This document shows positions 18,579 to 29,200 of a stretch of 64,000 nt of DNA, in pieces. Positions within the stretch are counted from its first letter, which is position 1. The number at the start of each line of letters is the position of its first letter. The notes under the pieces are model-generated. The model had not been told where the DNA came from. It made no database searches and saw nothing but the letters and a program-made list of their open reading frames with translations. Source of the DNA: Phytomonas francai (Eukaryota > Euglenozoa > Kinetoplastea > Trypanosomatida > Trypanosomatidae); assembly GCA_001766655.1 (NCBI GenBank), contig MJCC01000008.1, forward strand, positions 368,131 through 432,130. The letters are read 5' to 3'. The translations under genes and the position numbers were made by a program.

Positions 18579-21500
18579 ATGAATACAATAGAACATGAAC
18601 AAAATACACGTGCTTCTCTTCCAACTTCGATGCGTATGCAACGTGATTTGTCATCAAGTCCCATATCGCGTCTTGGAAGCACGGTGAAAACTATGCATAT
18701 TCAGAAATGCATCGTTAAACATGAGGACGATGAGCACCCTCTAGAGCACATGTCCGTTACTTTTGAGGCGGACAACTTGACGGTTGTAACGAGCGTTCTG
18801 CTTGGAAAAGGTGGTTTTGGGAAGGTTTTTTTAGCTTGTTCAAATGGTGGGGAGTCGTATGCACTTAAGGTTTCGTCAAAAAGAATGAATGAAAATGATT
18901 GGAGACGACTTACTGAAGAGGTAACATTGATGAGCCACTTTTCAAGGCATCCAAATATTGTTAAGTTTTATGCAGCAGGCCGTGATAGAGACAGAGCGTA
19001 TGTCCTGATGGAGCGATGTGCAAGTCGATCAGTACACGATATTATTGCTTTCAGTAGTCTTGACATACAAGAAATACTTTGGATTGGCCATTCTTTGGTG
19101 ACTACAGTGGCATACATACATTCAAAAATGTGTATCCATAGAGACCTGAAACCGCAAAACCTTCTCTTTGATTTTGATGGAAACTTGAAAATTACAGACT
19201 TTGGTCTCTCAAGCCGAATTTCCGAGGCTCAGCCTCGTAAAACCGTTGCTGGGACAGCCATGTACATGGCTCCAGAGATGGCTGAGGAGGTTTATAAACG
19301 AATGACCAAAAACAGAAGCTTGCAGTCCCTGAGCTATGGTGATGAAATAGATACGTGGAGCATTGGTGTAGTTCTGTATGTTCTTCTGACTCGGATGAAT
19401 CCGTATTTAACCACGATGGAGGAAAGAGGTGTGCAGCTGCTGGATAGGTCGGAAAAATCGCTCGCCCTGTTCAACGCTGTCGCGGACGCCGCGTGGAGCT
19501 GGCCGAAAGGTTGGAGTGGGGATTCTCAGTTATGTGACTTGGTGGAGCGAATCTTGATGCGGGATCGAGGTCGGCGTTCCACCCTGCAAGAAGTGTGTGA
19601 AGACCCGGTTTGGAATAGAAGCCCGGTAACATGTCCGCTTTCGCTGTTGCAAAAGCTTGACATGCTTGAGCCGCCCATGAGTCCGCTTAGCCACTTTGGC
19701 GGAAATATTTCTTCTGGGCCAAAAAAGACATTTGCTGCTGTAATTAATAAGGGATCAAAGGAGATCGAGGCTGCTGAAAGGCGCCATCGTTCGCAGCTGC
19801 AACTCGAGTATTATGAGACGTTTAACATATTACTCGGCATACTAGCTTTGTCACGAAAAGAAATCGACGGGCGGTTTTTCATCGGAAGAAGTGAAGAGAC
19901 AGAGCGTGCTAAACTTCGGAATCAGTTATGGAAGTGGCGGCAAGGTAGTAGACGTGCTGGTAGTGTCTCCTTAGTCTCGGACACGCCCACTCACCAGGCA
20001 GTTGGGTTGCGACGTACGCGATCCGTGCGACGCAGCGTTGAGCTATCGGATAGCATCCCTATTGATCAGGGGGAGATCGTTCGGGCGAGTCCTGACCAGT
20101 ACGCCATGGTCTATCCTGGTCGCAACACAGCAACGCGGTGGAGTCTCCGTTCAGTTGTATCGCTTCCTCGAGAGCTAAACGAAACGATTGAGCAAGAATT
20201 TCAGTGTATGAATAGGCATGTTATGACAAAGCTTACTTCAATGCCTCACGGATACAATGGCTTCGATTGCAACGTCTGCGACACCGGTATTTTAAAAATC
20301 ACAGGCGAAAGGCCCGCGTTCAGGTGCTACAAATGTGATTACGATGTTTGTATGAAGTGCGCTTATTCTGGAAAGTTCAAGGATGTCAATTTTGTTTGCC
20401 TGACATGTGGGAAAAAATTTACTTCGTCTTCTAAGCTCCACTCCCATTCATTGATGTGTCGTGGCCCCAGCATGAGTCCCTCTCCGCGCCGATCTTCACG
20501 AATGAACACACTTGTCTGGGATGAAGTAAAGCGTCCTAGTTTGCTAGATGTACAGCTTCCTGACGAGGATGAGCTAGATACACGTAAAGGTCGAGGCTCA
20601 GGGCGAAAAACGTACGCACGAACCTCGACAGGGGGCCGGATTAGTATCGGTAATCCGGAGGTCCAAGGTCCTGAGGACATGGGTACATTGGTTGCGAAGC
20701 ATTGTGATGCAGAGTTTCCGCAAATTAGTACGCGCGCGTCTACGACTGAGCTGCGCTCGACGACCCTAAAACACCACCGGAGGAACAGCTCTAATAGCTT
20801 CAGTGACAATTCGTTGGAATCACGGTCAGAAATCTCCACTCCTAATCGCATCCGCACAGCGAAGACTAAACGGCAGGACAGCTTAGATGGGTTCCAGAAG
20901 CTCTTCATGGGACCTGAAGGTGAGGAGAATTCGCTGTCAAAGCGCCGGCATGTGGAGCCTGACTTGGGTGAAGTCGTCGCCCCGGAGTATAATGAAAATG
21001 GCATGATCGTCGGAATAGCGGCGCGGCGACGGGCTGAAAGTATCGGCGCGGTGCCCATCACCGGCTCAGGGGTCGTTACCATTCGCGTCGACACCGCGGA
21101 CAAGCCTCAGGAGATCATTAGGCAAACCAAGGTTCCGCGTAGCGCGTCCTCGTCGAATGCGCGCGCGATTAGCAGACCGGGGCCGCCCCAAGAGTCCGAG
21201 CCCATTCGGGCGGGGTTTCCCGCCCCGCCGGCGGCCCCACCCGCGGCGTCCCTCCCGCGGATCCCGGCCCGCCGCGCCGGGTCCGTCAGCGGGCATACCG
21301 TCAACGGGGGCCCGCCGCTGCCCCGCCGCGGCCCCGCGGCCCCGCCGAGCCTCAACGCCGTTCGGCCCGCCCCCGGCTCGCTCGCGAGCGCGATGGCCAC
21401 GCCGCCGCTCCCTCGCGAGATCGACAAATCACTGCTCGCGCCGATGAACGCCGACATGGCGTACGTGGCGCTCCCGCAGAAGGAAAGGGTTCGCCAGCAA

Positions 21501-22166
21501 TTCGTGGACGACTTTTTGAGGGGTGGCTGGGTCCGCTTCTATTCCTTTACGCAGGAGGATACTGTTGTGATGTATTATTGTTTACAGCCGGGCCGGTATG
21601 GCGCCATCTTCCCTACCGAAGCCGGGGTAGGGACGGCCGTGTTAGATATCTTTTCCAAATTAGTGCTTTACGTCCCATGCATGAACAACGAGAGCACGAA
21701 TCGAAATCAACCACACCCACACGTGCAGACTTTCTACGACGAGGAGGTGCGCATACTGTCCCTTGCCGAAGCGCAGCGGTACCTGGGAAGCGTACTCCGG
21801 TGCATTACCGGCTTCATTGACGAGATCACTCGCCTGAAGGCAGAGGGCCTCACGCCCGCGGCGGTTCACTCGGCGTACATTCACCAACGCAACTTGGAGG
21901 CGGTCCCGCGCGACACGAAGTTTGTGTACATTCGGAAAGTCTTTCCGGACCCGTGTGGGACGTTTACGCTTTTCCGCCTATCCAATTTACGTTCCCAGGT
22001 TGTCTGCAACGCGATGCTCGACATCCGCTGGCAGAGCGATCGGCGACACCATGTCGGGCAGAAGTACTACGTGCATGCTGATGGGACCACAGAGCCATTT
22101 GTGGTTGACAACACCGGTGTTCTTTCACAGGTTGAGGAGGTGCTGAATAATAATTATAGAAGATAG
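18579..22166 (+). CDS. Protein kinase with zinc fingers and C-terminal polo-box-like region
   Basis: A 1,195-residue Ser/Thr kinase. The kinase domain spans about residues 60-360: Gly loop LGKGGFGKVFLA, YALKVSS lysine, IHRDLKPQN (Asp189), TDFGLSS (Asp207) and MYMAPEM; all catalytic residues are kept. A Cys-rich region follows (about 547-627), with CNVC, CYKC and CMKC pairs of a C1/DC1-like finger and then a C-x2-C-x12-H-x3-C finger. A long Ser/Arg/Pro-rich linker (GC-rich after base 21150) leads to a C-terminal region (about 970-1195) that resembles two polo boxes. GWVRFYSF, FSKLVLY and a long helix match box 1; KFVYIRKVF and FRLSNLRSQVVCNAMLDIRW match box 2. Polo boxes dock phosphopeptides and localise PLK kinases to basal bodies and related structures. 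The start is chosen after the splice acceptor. The kinase call is firm; the polo-box call is by eye. Confidence 0.85.
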   Translation: MNTIEHEQNTRASLPTSMRMQRDLSSSPISRLGSTVKTMHIQKCIVKHEDDEHPLEHMSVTFEADNLTVVTSVLLGKGGFGKVFLACSNGGESYALKVSSKRMNENDWRRLTEEVTLMSHFSRHPNIVKFYAAGRDRDRAYVLMERCASRSVHDIIAFSSLDIQEILWIGHSLVTTVAYIHSKMCIHRDLKPQNLLFDFDGNLKITDFGLSSRISEAQPRKTVAGTAMYMAPEMAEEVYKRMTKNRSLQSLSYGDEIDTWSIGVVLYVLLTRMNPYLTTMEERGVQLLDRSEKSLALFNAVADAAWSWPKGWSGDSQLCDLVERILMRDRGRRSTLQEVCEDPVWNRSPVTCPLSLLQKLDMLEPPMSPLSHFGGNISSGPKKTFAAVINKGSKEIEAAERRHRSQLQLEYYETFNILLGILALSRKEIDGRFFIGRSEETERAKLRNQLWKWRQGSRRAGSVSLVSDTPTHQAVGLRRTRSVRRSVELSDSIPIDQGEIVRASPDQYAMVYPGRNTATRWSLRSVVSLPRELNETIEQEFQCMNRHVMTKLTSMPHGYNGFDCNVCDTGILKITGERPAFRCYKCDYDVCMKCAYSGKFKDVNFVCLTCGKKFTSSSKLHSHSLMCRGPSMSPSPRRSSRMNTLVWDEVKRPSLLDVQLPDEDELDTRKGRGSGRKTYARTSTGGRISIGNPEVQGPEDMGTLVAKHCDAEFPQISTRASTTELRSTTLKHHRRNSSNSFSDNSLESRSEISTPNRIRTAKTKRQDSLDGFQKLFMGPEGEENSLSKRRHVEPDLGEVVAPEYNENGMIVGIAARRRAESIGAVPITGSGVVTIRVDTADKPQEIIRQTKVPRSASSSNARAISRPGPPQESEPIRAGFPAPPAAPPAASLPRIPARRAGSVSGHTVNGGPPLPRRGPAAPPSLNAVRPAPGSLASAMATPPLPREIDKSLLAPMNADMAYVALPQKERVRQQFVDDFLRGGWVRFYSFTQEDTVVMYYCLQPGRYGAIFPTEAGVGTAVLDIFSKLVLYVPCMNNESTNRNQPHPHVQTFYDEEVRILSLAEAQRYLGSVLRCITGFIDEITRLKAEGLTPAAVHSAYIHQRNLEAVPRDTKFVYIRKVFPDPCGTFTLFRLSNLRSQVVCNAMLDIRWQSDRRHHVGQKYYVHADGTTEPFVVDNTGVLSQVEEVLNNNYRR

Positions 22167-23148
22167 ATGCATGACTTGCTGTGATGTACTTCTATACTCT
22201 TCTATAGTTGGCTGCCCTTTCTTGGCGGCTAATTTAGCATGTGACTCCCAAATTCTCTTTCCAGAATTCAGTTCAATCTTATGCAGGTTTATCTGTGATG
22301 TGGCAAATTCAACAGGTAATGTTGTATCTTGATGCGCTTTTCGTGCCTAAGATAAATATAGAGATGGATATTTGTTATCTTCCTTTTCTTACACTTAGAA
22401 AATATAGATAAGCCAAGTAAATTTGCACTTTGAATACTTATTATCCTTCTCAGTGTGTTTTCCATCAACAATCTCCGTGAATTGGGTCTAAGCTCTCATT
22501 GCGTCGTCACTGGAGTTCGACAGCGGCAATAAGTTGAGGTTATTATTTCAGTGCAAAGCTAAGAAACATGGTCCTTATTCCATAGTGTATCTTTTACTGA
22601 TTTGCTATATTATATCTTTATCTGTTTTTCTTAGTTTCTATATATCTTCGGTCATTATTCATGCTAGCACTAAATTCGTAGACGCCGCTTCATAGATTTC
22701 TAAAAGTGATGACTTTCAAACCCTTTTCTCTTGCTCTTGTTAATGGATAGAATAATAACAAAGGTTTATATATATATATATACAATATATAAGGAATTGC
22801 CTTATTTAGTCGGAGATTTTAACTTCTTTTTACTGCGCCACTTTTTATGCATACCCGAAGAAACTTTTTTATCATAAGTTTAAATGTTTCAATAACTATA
22901 CCCACTGCGGGTTCATATTTCTGTTTTGATGCTTTAATTGCCCTCTTTTTTTTTTCTTACCAAATTACAGTTTATCTAAGTATAAGGTTACTGAATCGAG
23001 TCTTACACAAAGCCACCTTTCTATATTTCAAAGAAACCAAGTTATTTTTCTTACGACAGTTGCCTTTTAATCTTTAAAAATAGTTTTAAAAACCTCTTTG
23101 AGTACGAAGAAACGAAAGTGTGTCCTTTGAGAGGAAAGTCTATCAACC
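22167..23148. other. Intergenic region
   Basis: AT-rich spacer of 982 bases with a short TA repeat (about 22766-22784) and the acceptor tract of the coiled-coil gene. No gene is seen. Confidence 0.5.
22941..22970 (+). promoter_or_regulatory. Polypyrimidine tract and AG, trans-splice acceptor
   Basis: CCCTC followed by a T run, then CTTACCAAATTACAG (AG at 22969-22970). One of the clearest acceptor-like sites in the window, about 180 bases before the ATG at 23149. Confidence 0.6.
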
Positions 23149-25608
23149 ATGCCGAAAATAAGGGGGCGTGGCAGGGCGTCCTCGCGGGGTAGTGCAAGGA
23201 GGTCAAAAACACAGCCTAAGCCGGTTCCACAAAATGATGTACAGTCCACTGTACAGGCCTATGAGCGTTTAATTGAAGAAGAGTTGCAGATGCGTCAGCT
23301 CATAATTAATGAGAAGCGAAGGGTTATGAATGATCTGATTTCTCGTGAGACAGCCACTCGTAGCATGATTCTGGAAAATGACATGAAGAACAAATATGAA
23401 GACCTTCGGAAGGAAATGTTGGATTTACTCACGAGGCGTGATTGGGATCTTCAACTTGTGCAAGGTAAATTGGTGGGCATGGAAAAGGCGCAAGAATTTT
23501 TAATGAAAGAGAAGGAAAATGCTCTTCAGCTTACTACTAAACTTCAGGACCAACTCGATTTGACGCAAACAATGTTTTATGAAGAACGTGAAATGTTGAA
23601 AAGTCGTATTAATCAATTGGAGAAGTCCTACCAAGAGTCTCAAAATGAGTGCATTGAATACCAAAACCAAATCAGAAAGCTTGAGGACGCAAACCGGAAT
23701 AAGCAGGTGCACTATGAAGAATCCCTCGGGAACTTGGAGGAGGCACAAGCGCCAGATTCACCCCAATCTGCTTCTGGGTCGAATGCCGCCGGGGATAGCA
23801 GCTTTGAGGACTATGAGGAAGCCGAGCAAGACTTTTCCGCGGTGGATAAAGAAACCGCAGCCCTCGTTGCGGTGCTCCGAAACGAGATTGGGGTCTACAA
23901 GGAACGGGTCGCCAGCTTACAAAACAAGCTGAATGCTAAGAATCGCGACGAAGAAAAGACAAGCTTGCTTGTCGCCGTGCTGAACGCGCAGCTGGAGTCG
24001 ATTCGTGAAGAAAACAAGCACTTGCATGAAACCACACAAAAACGAATGGATGATATCAAGGCAATGCAAGATTTCGTGCAAAGCGAACGTGAGAAGCATT
24101 TTGCTCTGTTGGGAAAGGCTGAGCATGCGGGCTCCGAAGCGGCGGTAAAGCAAACCCAGCTGCAGCTTGAGCTAGACGTTCACAAGAAGCAGGTGGTCGA
24201 ATTGTCCTCTTGCCTTGAAAGGTTGACCAATGAGCATAACACCCTCGTAAAAAAACATGAGAAACATGTTGAAGACGCTATGAAGCGTGAACAGGAAGAC
24301 TATCGAACGAATGTATCACTGAAAGCTATTGTAGAAAAGCACGAGGATGAGAAGGAACGGCTTTTGGAGGCAAACAAAAAAGTTAAAGACGATATGTTTA
24401 ACTACAAAGTCCTCACACGGGCAGAAATGGACAGTCTGAAGAGTCGCTTGCATGCAATTCAGGAAATTTTGAATCAAAAAGAACAGGATATTGCAAAGGT
24501 GACACAGTCGTTAAGTTCTGAAGTTGACCAATTGAAGAGAGAGCGCGATCAGTTGTGGGCTACATTGCAAACCAAGTCTCAAAGTATAGAGGAGGAACAA
24601 AAGCACCTGACTGATCGGCACGATGCGTTGACGAAAGAACTGGAGGACCTCAAGAGGAGCTCCGCGGCGACAGAAAAGCAGCTGTATGAAAACCTTGTCG
24701 TTATGACGGCCTGCCATGACTCAAAGAAGGAGGAGCTTGAGCGGCAACAGGCTCGCTCACGAGAGAAGGACAAGGAATATACCAACAATATTGTGTTTCT
24801 GAGAGCCGAGAATGAAAATCTCAAGTCGAAAATGACCGAAACGGCTGCTTTGACGAAGCAGCAGGAAAAGGAAAATGAGGAACACATAAACCAACTCGAG
24901 AAACAGATAGCCGATCTTAATTCAAAAATAGCAGTGGAGTACATCCAGCGCGATGACGCCTTGGCCAAAGCGCTCCAACGCGCCGACCTTGGCGAACGGA
25001 ATGTGCGACGACTTCAAAACCAACTTCAAGAAGCGCACGAGAATACCCACAAAAAGGAGATGGAGTCGACCCAGGCCGTGAAGGCCCTTCGGGCCGACGC
25101 GCGGGAGCTCAAGAGCGAGCTCGACCTAGCCAAGCGGACCATTGAGCGGCTCGAAGGCGACATTGGGGACCGCGCGAACTACACGCACCTCGCGAACATG
25201 AACGCGCACCTCGCGGAGGAGCTCGCGGGCTACCGCGCGCAGGTCGATCACCTCACGCGCCGCCTCCAGGCCGCCCAGGCGGCCGCGGACGAGCGTGCGG
25301 GGCCGCGCGGGGCCCCGCGGGGCTGCCCGACGTGTGGGCGGACCATCGACGACCCCCCGCGGGCGCCTTTTTCGTCCGCCCCCGTCGAAGACCCCGCGCG
25401 AGCGGCCTCCTCGCCCGCCCTCGCGGACGCCCTTGACGTCGACGTCGCCGTCTGCCGGACCCTCCCGGCGGTGGTGCCGCCGCGCCCGCCGCCGCCCGCC
25501 GACGAGGCCCCCTCCGCGCGGCTCGACATCGCGGGAAAACTCGGCAACGGGCTCGCCCGGCCCGGACGCCGCGTGGAGGCGGCTCTACCGCGCATCCATG
25601 TCTTGTAG
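23149..25608 (+). CDS. Long coiled-coil protein, possible cytoskeletal or basal-body component
   Basis: An 819-residue protein with a strongly basic N-terminus (MPKIRGRGRASSRGSARRSK). From about residue 35 to 730 it is continuous heptad-rich coiled coil, broken once by an acidic Ser/Gly-rich hinge (about residues 200-230). The C-terminal 90 residues are Pro/Ala/Arg-rich and contain CPTCG, a lone CxxC with no second pair, so a zinc site is doubtful. The basic start and early coiled-coil segment (LLTRRDWDLQLVQGKLVGME) are reminiscent of ciliary coiled-coil families, but I cannot assign one. GC content rises sharply over the last 500 bases and collapses at the stop codon, where a 55-base pyrimidine-rich run begins. 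Confidence 0.8.
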   Translation: MPKIRGRGRASSRGSARRSKTQPKPVPQNDVQSTVQAYERLIEEELQMRQLIINEKRRVMNDLISRETATRSMILENDMKNKYEDLRKEMLDLLTRRDWDLQLVQGKLVGMEKAQEFLMKEKENALQLTTKLQDQLDLTQTMFYEEREMLKSRINQLEKSYQESQNECIEYQNQIRKLEDANRNKQVHYEESLGNLEEAQAPDSPQSASGSNAAGDSSFEDYEEAEQDFSAVDKETAALVAVLRNEIGVYKERVASLQNKLNAKNRDEEKTSLLVAVLNAQLESIREENKHLHETTQKRMDDIKAMQDFVQSEREKHFALLGKAEHAGSEAAVKQTQLQLELDVHKKQVVELSSCLERLTNEHNTLVKKHEKHVEDAMKREQEDYRTNVSLKAIVEKHEDEKERLLEANKKVKDDMFNYKVLTRAEMDSLKSRLHAIQEILNQKEQDIAKVTQSLSSEVDQLKRERDQLWATLQTKSQSIEEEQKHLTDRHDALTKELEDLKRSSAATEKQLYENLVVMTACHDSKKEELERQQARSREKDKEYTNNIVFLRAENENLKSKMTETAALTKQQEKENEEHINQLEKQIADLNSKIAVEYIQRDDALAKALQRADLGERNVRRLQNQLQEAHENTHKKEMESTQAVKALRADARELKSELDLAKRTIERLEGDIGDRANYTHLANMNAHLAEELAGYRAQVDHLTRRLQAAQAAADERAGPRGAPRGCPTCGRTIDDPPRAPFSSAPVEDPARAASSPALADALDVDVAVCRTLPAVVPPRPPPPADEAPSARLDIAGKLGNGLARPGRRVEAALPRIHVL

Positions 25609-26274
25609 TAGACGTTTTCTTTCTTTCTTTTTTTTTCTCTCTCTCGTTTCGTTTGTGTGTGAGTCGTTTGCCAACGTGTGGACACCGTTGGGCGGGACTT
25701 TCGCCCTCTCTGGGCTGGCGTCGATGTATGTTTACGGTTACGCAACCGGAAGCTTGAGAAATGTACGTGAATTTTAGATGTAACTTAATTTTATTCTGTG
25801 TTTCTATCTCCTAGAAATTATATTCTCAATATTAGTTATGCAAAGATGTATCTTTTTTCCCATCATTGACACAATGCTATCATTGTTCGTGCATATGCTT
25901 ATGTACTTGTTTTAGATGTTTGTTCGTTTTTTTGAATTAATGTGTACAAAGATGAAATTCCGAATTTCTCTATTCCGTGCATTGGAACGGAATTCAACCT
26001 ATCCTTTGGAAAAGCGCATTGCATGGGTTTGAGAGGGATCATTTGCCTTCCTTTTCTGTGCTACCCATGACTGATTTAACTATTCTAAATGCAACATATG
26101 TACTCAATTTGCGGTCATTTTCGCCTTCAATATTTTTTTCTTGCCGACCTTTTAGTATTTTAAAGAACAGCTACCGTAGTGATTTAGATCAGCATATAAG
26201 CATTTATATGCATAAAAAGATCTTTTTTTGTCGAGTGTCACGTGTGGTGTCATCAAATATTCCGTAATCTTGGG
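25609..26274. other. Intergenic region with long pyrimidine tract
   Basis: A CT/T-rich run (25613-25670) follows the stop codon almost at once; the rest is AT-rich. An AG at 26154-26155, preceded by a T/C-rich stretch from about 26115, lies 120 bases before the next ATG and is the better acceptor candidate. No gene is seen. Confidence 0.5.
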
Positions 26275-29200
26275 ATGGATCATGCATCTGGCGATAACGT
26301 CCAATATGACGAGTGCCTCCCCGCCGGGGATTCCCCGGGACGATCCGCGGATGCGGTTGGCTGGGGACCGCATAACGTCCTGCACGTCGTCATGCGCTGG
26401 TCGATTAAGTTCTACGTGGAGAGCTTGTTGACGCCTTCCAGCGAGATCGCCGTACGACAGCACCCTTTGGTCTACCGCCCCGATGAGGCCTCGGAGGAGG
26501 TCGTCGTCGGCGCGAAGTGGGCGTTCGGGCTGCTTCCGGAGGTGCGCTACCCTGCCGAAGCGAGGATCTGCGTTTCCACGGGCGCCAACCTCCTCGTCTA
26601 CCGCGTCGGACGACGGGGGAATCACAAAACGTACGTGAGCAAAGGCATCGGCCTTGGCCTCTGCTTCTCCACGGCCGACCTCGCAAAGGACGAGCGGACG
26701 GCTCGAAAGGGCGCTCGCGAGTCGAAACAGCCGCGGGTGGAGCCCTCCCAGAGCGCCGGCGCCGACGCAGCCTCGCCGTCGGAGTCGGATGCGCACCAAG
26801 GGTATGATTTGTCGACAAGGCAAAGCGCAGGGGAAGGTTCTATCCCCATCGCGCGAGGACTTAGCGTGGAATCCAAACAAACCTCTTCACAAGTGAGCGA
26901 AGATACGCTTTCTGATGAGGAAAGTAGCAGAACCAAGCGAAAGAGGCAGAAGGCAAAATCCTTATCGAAGCACACAAAGGTTTCCAAAAAAGTCCTCTCC
27001 GAAAAGAAGCAGAAATCACAAGGCAGCTCGTCGATGCCCCATTCCAGCACGAAAAAGACCAGAACCAAGGACTTGAAAACAAGAAATTTTTCCTATACAA
27101 GGCATCAACACCCCTTGGTGGACTACTTCTGGACGCCTGAGGATGTGCTACTTGTCATCACTACGGATGGTGTATATTTGGTGAATTTTTTAGAGAACTT
27201 TGACGATGAGATGACCCCTCAACTTCTGACGCTACCGAACGCATCGTATAAGTTTCGTGAGGACATCTTTGGCATCGAACTGGCTTTTCCTAGTGCCGCC
27301 ACAATGGTAAAATGCAGTCGTGAAGTTGCTTCTTCGATGCGTGAATCTCATAATTTTTCATATATGAGGGATCGAGTTTTGATCGTCGCTAGTGCTTTCG
27401 TGTTGAGGATCTTTCACGTGGAGAAGGATAAAGTGCAGCTTTTGCGCTACGTCGAGGCCCGATCGTTGACGGCCTTACCGTCGTGCTTGTGCGCATTTTG
27501 GGGTTTGACTCGCTCAGGAACGCCGAAGGAAAATTTTCTCTCTAGTCACCTCCGAGTCGACGACACCACCGAGGACGCCGGGGGGCGTTCCCCTGTTCAG
27601 ATACGGGTTATCATCGCAACCGCCCTAGGCGTCGCGTACGGCTGCTTTCCGCTTGATCTGGCCCCTTTTCAGCGCAACCGCGAGGCGGCTCATCAAGCCT
27701 TGAGTGTGCCTTGGACGCCGCTGACGACCGAAGCACCGGGGGGCTTCGCCGAGCACCTGTTTGTGAAGGGCATCCACCTACACTCCCTCGACGATCTCAG
27801 ACCATTCGTTGACGTCGCTGCGCCCGCGACTTCGGCGGCGTCGACGATAGTCCCGGAAGTATCACCCTGGGCGGTGCTCGGGGTCTCCTGCCGATGCCTC
27901 TTTGCGATGATATTGGGGTCGGGGGATCGTACGATCACGATGGTGCCTCTCTTTCGCTGCCCTCTGCTCGCGGACGCGACGAAGGCCCCTGCGGATGCCG
28001 CGGTCGCCGTCTGCGGGGTCGCCGTGCACCCCTCCCACACCCTCGCCGTCGTTCTCGTTCGGATGGGCTGCCCTAGACATGACCCCCTCCAGCTTTATCC
28101 GGTATCTGTCGACGCCAAGGAGGGCTTTTTGCGCCGTCTATTGGAGCTCCATGACGCCTTAAAGCCCCTGATCACGTGCAAGGGGCCGCTGGAGAGGCCA
28201 ACCCCTGACGATACTATCACTTCTCCCGAAAGGACGAATGCATCTTTAGCCGATAGTGAAAATGGAATGACTGTTGTGCTGTCGAAGCAGTGCAGAAGCT
28301 CATACTTTCTCTGGGAGATGCTTTTTCCCAAGAGCCACGATGCCCTTTCCATGCGATCCTACCGCGATTCCTGGCGGGGGTTCGTCGCGGAGGTACCCTC
28401 CAACGTCCTCGATTCGGCCCCGCAGCTCTCCACCCCTCTTCGAAGGCCAAAGGTGAGGGGGATTGTTCCTTTTCTTTCGAACAAAACACCGGTGATGGCC
28501 GAGCAAACGATTCAACAATGGCGTCAGCAGTACCTTCAGCTTCGTGCGCGGTACGGTGTGGAGCTCTTTTTACGCTACCTCCCGTCAACGGGCGAAAGGG
28601 AGGAGGATCATTATTTGGAAATTGCCACCTCGAATTCCGATAGCTCCGCCCTTGGAAAGTTCTGGTGCACGATTTTGAGAGGCCTCTGGCGGCGCCGCCC
28701 GCACGACGCGACGCCGCTGTATGAAATTATCTTGGCGAACGCAATTCGCGTGATTGGGCTGCGTGCGGGCTACGCAGGGCTTCAGCTCGCCGGCGAGGAG
28801 ACGTTTTGGCAGGTTGAAACGCACAAAGGTGCTTCTGTTTCGCCGTACGAGCTGAACTACGCCGGTGCAGTGGCTTTTGCGCGTTTTTATCTGCAGGAGC
28901 AGAAGAAGGGCGCGGACGGGGATGGGGCCTTGGTGCGGTGGTGCCACTCTGCCGCCTGGGTGGAGTCGATTCAGACGTTTTTGTCTAAACTCGGGGTCAG
29001 CGCGGAGGGAGGAGCGGGGACGGCGCTCTTTTCTAGAATGTATCCTTGCTCGGTCTGCGATACTGCCCAGGCGGCGTGTTTTTCATGGAGCTTCATGTTC
29101 GATTCCACGCATACGGTAGCGCATAATGGCGAGGAGGTTTTTTCCGAGACCTCGGCAGCTGCGCAGGAGGTCCACACGACAGTTTTTTCACCGAGAACCT

